DNA of 64,000 nt from Winogradskyella aurantia. GTDB taxonomy: Bacteria; Bacteroidota; Bacteroidia; Flavobacteriales; Flavobacteriaceae. Numbering within the stretch: position 1 is the first letter of the stretch; every line of letters starts with the position of its first letter. A program made the position numbers and the translations under genes. The notes under the pieces are model-generated. The model was given only the letters and a program-made list of their open reading frames with translations. It had not been told where the DNA came from and made no database searches. Location of the stretch: the NCBI RefSeq assembly GCF_002266855.1, contig NZ_NGJN01000005.1, positions 1-64,000 on the forward strand. Direction: 5' to 3'. Shown one piece after another: positions 60,457 through 64,000 of the stretch.

Positions 60457-61053
60457 ATGCGTTATTTTTTTATGATTTTATTAGGGCTTTCCTTGTCATG
60501 CTCAAATTCTAAAACCCCTATTTTAGGAGAGACCGATTTCCAAAAAAGATTGAATGCTGAATTTAAAGATGCCTCTGTCTCTCCATTAAAAGCCAAAGAT
60601 TTAAAAGCCTTCAAAGGTCTCGATTTCTTTCCTTTTGACTCTACTTTTGTGGTTGAGGCCGAACTAAAGCGCACACCAGACTCGGAATGGTTCAGCATGA
60701 AGACCACAACGGATCGTATTTCTAAGGAGCGCGTTTTTGGAATATTAAGTTTTAAATTAAAAGGACAACCGTATCAGCTTAAGGTGTATCAAGGCGAGGA
60801 AAATATGAATACTGAAGGCCTTGAGGATTATCTTTTTTTACCCTTTTTAGATGATACCAACGGCGAAAGTACTTATGGGGGTGGACGTTATGTCGATTTG
60901 AGAATACCAGATAGCGAAACCATATTGATTGATTTTAATACGGCCTACAATCCTTATTGTGTCTACAACGAAAAATTCTCTTGCCCTATAGTGCCACGTT
61001 CCAATTATTTAGATATAGAAGTAACCGCTGGTGTAAAGGCTTTTAAAAAATAG
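60457..61053 (+). CDS. DUF1684 lipoprotein
   Basis: A 198-residue lipoprotein (LSLSC, Cys 15) matching DUF1684: FFPFDSTFVVEAELKRT, then LPFLDDTNGESTYGGGRYVD near 130-150 and FNTAYNPYCVYNEKFSCP near 160-177, with PSNYL-like ending. The conserved C-terminal Cys, Tyr and Asp suggest a structured site; no function is established. It is the only rightward gene here, converging on crcB. Confidence 0.9.
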   Translation: MRYFFMILLGLSLSCSNSKTPILGETDFQKRLNAEFKDASVSPLKAKDLKAFKGLDFFPFDSTFVVEAELKRTPDSEWFSMKTTTDRISKERVFGILSFKLKGQPYQLKVYQGEENMNTEGLEDYLFLPFLDDTNGESTYGGGRYVDLRIPDSETILIDFNTAYNPYCVYNEKFSCPIVPRSNYLDIEVTAGVKAFKK

Positions 61054-61101
61054 AGGATTTGCAAGGTTAAGAAAAACCTATAGCGCTCGCAGTGGATGAG
61101 C

Positions 61102-61467
61102 CTACTTTACTAAAAACATCCCAAAAAATACAGCCAAAAAACCTATTATAAAACTACTAATGGTATAGATGGCAAAGCTTGTGAAGTCACCAGATTTTAA
61201 AAAGACATGATTTTCGTAGGCAAAGGTTGAAAAAGTAGTGAAGCCACCACAAAAACCAGTTGCTAGGAAAAGGGTTTGGCTAGGAGAGAGGCTGTCCTGT
61301 TTGGCTGCCATTCCTAAGATGATGCCAATTAATAAGCTGCCTAAAATATTCGCCGCAAATGTGCCGTAGGGAATACCATCTGAAGTACTGTTGAGCCATT
61401 TTCCGATTATAAAACGTAAAACGCTTCCTATTCCACCACCAATAAAAACCAGTATAAGTTGTTTCAT
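61102..61467 (-). CDS. crcB: Fluoride ion channel CrcB
   Basis: A 121-residue membrane protein of four helices that expels fluoride as a dual-topology dimer. Family motifs are all present: GGGIGSVLRFIIGK at about 10-23, GTFAANILGSLLIG at about 35-48 and ATGFCGGFTTFSTFAYE around 70-86 (the Na+ site and the fluoride-track Phe box). No fluoride riboswitch was seen; the gene starts one base before the SRPBCC-like gene ends, so it is probably read on that transcript. Confidence 0.96.
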   Translation of the reverse strand: MKQLILVFIGGGIGSVLRFIIGKWLNSTSDGIPYGTFAANILGSLLIGIILGMAAKQDSLSPSQTLFLATGFCGGFTTFSTFAYENHVFLKSGDFTSFAIYTISSFIIGFLAVFFGMFLVK

Positions 61468-62493
61468 TTATTTTACTGCAACAAAAATTTCGGTTACCCA
61501 GTCTGCTGGGTTTGGTTTAAGTATTGGGTCGGTAACATATGTTTCTAACATAGGGCCTTTAGGGTCTATTTTCAAACTATTAGTTTCAATGTAAGCCATG
61601 GTTTTTTCCCATGCTTCCTTAAGATTATCGTAATTCCCTTTTAAAGTAGTTTTAACACCTTTAAAAGCGTTTAATTGTCCTGTAAGAATATCGGGATCGT
61701 CTGTGATTATTTTTGAATTGGTAGGGTAACAGGAAGAGAAAATGACGGCGTTATTTCCTTCATCCCATTTGTGATAGAGTACAAATGGTGCCCCAGACCG
61801 ACTGATATTATGTGTTAATGCATAGCTGCCTACTTTCGCTAGCATATCTTTCATTTTGTTTTGGAATTCAGAAAATTTACATGATGTGGTGTTGAAAAGG
61901 TAAAAGCCTCCGCTATGCTGTGTTACACCATTAACATCTATGGAGTAGACTCTCATTTCTGCATTAACTAGACTGTCTAGTTTAAAGAGCCCACGTTCAA
62001 AATTAGGACCAGTTTCAGATTCGATAGAACCCATTACGACCGTAAACAGTTTAGTGAGGAAATCTTGTTTGCCATTCATTGACCAAGTAACCTTAGTCCC
62101 TTCTTCAGAACGTTCAAAGTCCCAATTAATATTGGATGTCGCCTCGTAAGGTGCCGTAAACTCTATTATTTGTGCAATACTTGTATTGTTTTTTACTTCT
62201 AAAGTTCGCATGGTCCCTTCTCCAAGAACTTCACCTTCCCATGAATACCAAGCACCTTCTCCCGAAGTTTTTTTGCCGTAAGTCAGAGTAGCTTCGGTAT
62301 CTTGCTCAATCCATGGTGAAAAGCTCGGCCAGTTTTTAAAATCATTCACCTTATTAAAAAGCAAGGACTTTGGAGCCTTTATCATTCGGCTTCTGCTAAA
62401 ACTATAATCATTAGGTTGCACTGCAACATAAATGGAGAAGCCAATGACTAGCACAAGTAATAGCAGTAAGATGTATTTAAAGGTTTTCATCAA
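61468..62493 (-). CDS. SRPBCC-domain plus GyrI-like domain membrane-anchored protein
   Basis: A 341-residue protein with an N-terminal transmembrane anchor (about 5-25). Residues 30-175 form a polyketide-cyclase/SRPBCC fold (MIKAPKSLLFNKVNDFKNWPSFSPW, WSMNGKQDFLTK), and residues 180-341 resemble the GyrI/effector-binding fold (GGFYLFNTTSC, KGVKTTLKGNYDNLKEAW). The combination is common in Bacteroidota; it may bind a hydrophobic ligand. It is directly followed by crcB. Function unknown. Confidence 0.85.
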   Translation of the reverse strand: MMKTFKYILLLLLVLVIGFSIYVAVQPNDYSFSRSRMIKAPKSLLFNKVNDFKNWPSFSPWIEQDTEATLTYGKKTSGEGAWYSWEGEVLGEGTMRTLEVKNNTSIAQIIEFTAPYEATSNINWDFERSEEGTKVTWSMNGKQDFLTKLFTVVMGSIESETGPNFERGLFKLDSLVNAEMRVYSIDVNGVTQHSGGFYLFNTTSCKFSEFQNKMKDMLAKVGSYALTHNISRSGAPFVLYHKWDEGNNAVIFSSCYPTNSKIITDDPDILTGQLNAFKGVKTTLKGNYDNLKEAWEKTMAYIETNSLKIDPKGPMLETYVTDPILKPNPADWVTEIFVAVK

Positions 62494-62551
62494 TTGATTA
62501 GAGTTAGTCCTTTACCAAAGATAACAATTTTATGATATGTGATATTAGTAT

Positions 62552-62559
62552 TACATTTG
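62552..62559 (+). promoter_or_regulatory. -7 box of the dipeptidyl peptidase III gene
   Basis: TACATTTG, a full consensus match, 26 bases before the start codon. No clear TTG box stands at the right spacing. Confidence 0.5.
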
Positions 62560-62585
62560 TGGATAACTCAAAATCAACAATACGA

Positions 62586-64000
62586 ATGAAATTAAAATCC
62601 CTAATGTACTACCTCTTTTTTGCGTTACTTTTTGTGGCGTGCAAAAACGAGGCAAATGTCCAAGTTGATGAAAAAGTAGCATCAACCACCCAAACAGAAT
62701 TTAACTACAATGTTGAGCAATTTGCAGACATTAAAATACTGCGTTATCAAATCCCAGGTTGGGAAAACTTAAGTCTAAAGGAACAAAAATTAGTGTATTA
62801 TTTGGTTGAAGCAGGACTGGCCGGTCGCGATATTATGTGGGACCAAAACTATCGTCATAACCTAAAGATTCGCAAGGCTCTCGAGTCTATTTATACCAAT
62901 TATGATGGTGATAAAACCACTGACGATTGGAAGGCTTTTGAAGTATATCTAAAACGCGTATGGTTTAGCAATGGGATACACCACCATTATTCAAATGATA
63001 AGCTAAAACCCAATTTCTCTGAGGATTACCTCAATTCTCTTTTGGCTAATAGCAATACCACACTGGATGGTGAAGCATTTGATGTTATTTTCAATAATGA
63101 AGATGCAAAAAAAGTAAATCAAGCTAAAGGTGTTGATAATGTGGCTTTATCTGCTGTAAATTTCTATGGGCCAAATGTCACTACCGAGGACGTCATTAAT
63201 TTTTATAAGAATAAAACATCTCCAAATCCAGAACGGCCATTATCCTTTGGATTAAATTCGCAATTGGTCAAGGAAAATGGTGAATTAAAAGAGCGTGTGT
63301 ATAAGTCTGGAGGTCTTTATGGCAGTGCTATAGATGAAATTGTGAAATGGTTAGAGAAAGCCCAGGGTGTTGCTGAGAATAAGGCTCAAGGGGATGCTAT
63401 TGGCTTATTGATTCAGTATTACAAAACTGGCGATTTACAAACGTGGGATGACTATAACGTTGCTTGGACTGCTGCTACAGCTGGTAATGTCGATTACATC
63501 AATAGTTTTATAGAGGTGTATAATGACCCTATAGGCTATAGAGGCTCCTACGAAACTATTGTTCAAATCAATGATTTTGATATGTCGCAAAAAATGAAGG
63601 TACTATCAGATAATGCACAATGGTTTGAGGATAATTCCCCATTAATTGAAACCCATAAAAAGAAAAATGTTGTTGGTGTCACCTATAAGGTCGTGAATGT
63701 TGCTGGTGAGGCTGGTGATGCTTCTCCTAGTACCCCAATTGGTGTTAATTTACCAAATGCCAATTGGATAAGAAAAGAAGTGGGCAGTAAGTCCGTATCC
63801 TTGGGCAATATTATCAATGCGTATAATAATGCCGGGAGCTCTGGTCGACTCAAGGAATTTGTCCACGATGATGAGGAATATCAACTTGAAAAAGAATATG
63901 GTCAGCTTGCAGATAAGCTCCATACGGCCTTACACGAGGTTATAGGGCACGCCTCAGGGCAGTTAAATCCTGGTGTTGGTGAAACTAAAGAAACCTTAAA
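62586..64000 (+). CDS. Dipeptidyl peptidase III-type lipoprotein (M49), 3' end missing
   Basis: ATG 62586 starts a frame that stays open to the window end (471 residues visible). The N-terminal lipobox (LFVAC, Cys 20) makes it a lipoprotein. At residues 450-455 it reads HEVIGH, followed by ASG: the HEXXGH zinc motif that marks the M49 family, where the usual first part is HELLGH. Before that, residues such as WDQNYRH and FYGPNVTTEDV fit DPP III. DPP III clips dipeptides from the N-terminus of short peptides. The second zinc ligand (EECRAE region) lies outside the window. Confidence 0.9.
   Translation, partial: MKLKSLMYYLFFALLFVACKNEANVQVDEKVASTTQTEFNYNVEQFADIKILRYQIPGWENLSLKEQKLVYYLVEAGLAGRDIMWDQNYRHNLKIRKALESIYTNYDGDKTTDDWKAFEVYLKRVWFSNGIHHHYSNDKLKPNFSEDYLNSLLANSNTTLDGEAFDVIFNNEDAKKVNQAKGVDNVALSAVNFYGPNVTTEDVINFYKNKTSPNPERPLSFGLNSQLVKENGELKERVYKSGGLYGSAIDEIVKWLEKAQGVAENKAQGDAIGLLIQYYKTGDLQTWDDYNVAWTAATAGNVDYINSFIEVYNDPIGYRGSYETIVQINDFDMSQKMKVLSDNAQWFEDNSPLIETHKKKNVVGVTYKVVNVAGEAGDASPSTPIGVNLPNANWIRKEVGSKSVSLGNIINAYNNAGSSGRLKEFVHDDEEYQLEKEYGQLADKLHTALHEVIGHASGQLNPGVGETKETL

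Noticed and set aside
61102..61540. Fluoride riboswitch ahead of crcB
   Set aside because: crcB begins one base from the end of the upstream gene, leaving no leader for such an RNA.

Overview
The window is a chromosomal segment of a low-GC member of the Flavobacteriaceae (Bacteroidota). Evidence includes a type IX secretion type-B C-terminal domain at the left edge, a secreted nuclease with a type-A sorting tail, Bacteroidota-type promoters (TTG/TTTG, a 17-23 nt gap, then TAnnTTTG) in front of many genes, family-restricted genes (DUF4293, DUF3667, DUF3078, DUF1599), and two glutamine synthetases of the GSII-like and GSIII types. The species cannot be named from the sequence. No phage, insertion sequence, integrase, CRISPR array or rRNA operon was found.

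Layout. 1-8.6 kb: the end of a T9SS substrate, a FadL-type porin, a Gly/Trp-rich lipoprotein, proS, tRNA-Glu with rpsT, rho, a DUF4293 protein, a phosphoesterase and truA. 8.6-19.5 kb: an ABC exporter, the leftward unit folP / lipoprotein / cdaA / two DUF3667 genes, then the rightward genes DUF1599, BT_3928-like, a Dpp-type permease, tpiA, prmA and clpS. 19.5-24.0 kb: a sulfane-sulfur module (HMA protein, DUF2892 protein, persulfide-dioxygenase/rhodanese fusion, TauE/SafE exporter, split YeeE/YedE pair) next to a Crp/Fnr regulator. 24.1-25.9 kb: tRNA-Arg, a tandem array of exact 68-bp period, a flavin-type oxidase and a long gene-free stretch. 25.9-31.5 kb: a secreted endonuclease I protein, a BlaR1/BlaI pair and a Ca2+/Na+ antiporter. 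31.5-38.4 kb: divergent glutamine synthetases, a mini-gene, an outer-membrane barrel, purM and a DUF3078 protein.

38.7-47.7 kb holds a complete Bacteroidota curli (functional amyloid) locus. The rightward unit encodes a CsgB-like nucleator, a CsgH-like/CsgE fusion, CsgF, CsgG with an added C-terminal barrel, and a propeller lipoprotein. The facing leftward unit encodes two large CsgA-like curlin-repeat proteins of 411 and 779 aa. A stand-alone paralogue of the CsgG barrel lies about 3 kb upstream.

48.2-64 kb: prfA, pyrF, a BtuF-like protein, a DUF4197 protein, fused isobutyryl-CoA mutase IcmF, a one-domain helicase-like protein, an Lrp regulator, an amidohydrolase, a YpdA-type reductase, a DUF1684 lipoprotein, crcB, a SRPBCC/GyrI-like protein and the start of a dipeptidyl peptidase III lipoprotein cut by the window end.

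The most notable regulatory observations are two Crp/Fnr-type dyads placed at exactly the same distance from matching -7 boxes ahead of the two sulfur transcription units, and two tandem BlaI/MecI-type operators over the blaI promoter. The most notable structural observations are the 68-bp repeats after tRNA-Arg and the domain additions in the curli machinery.
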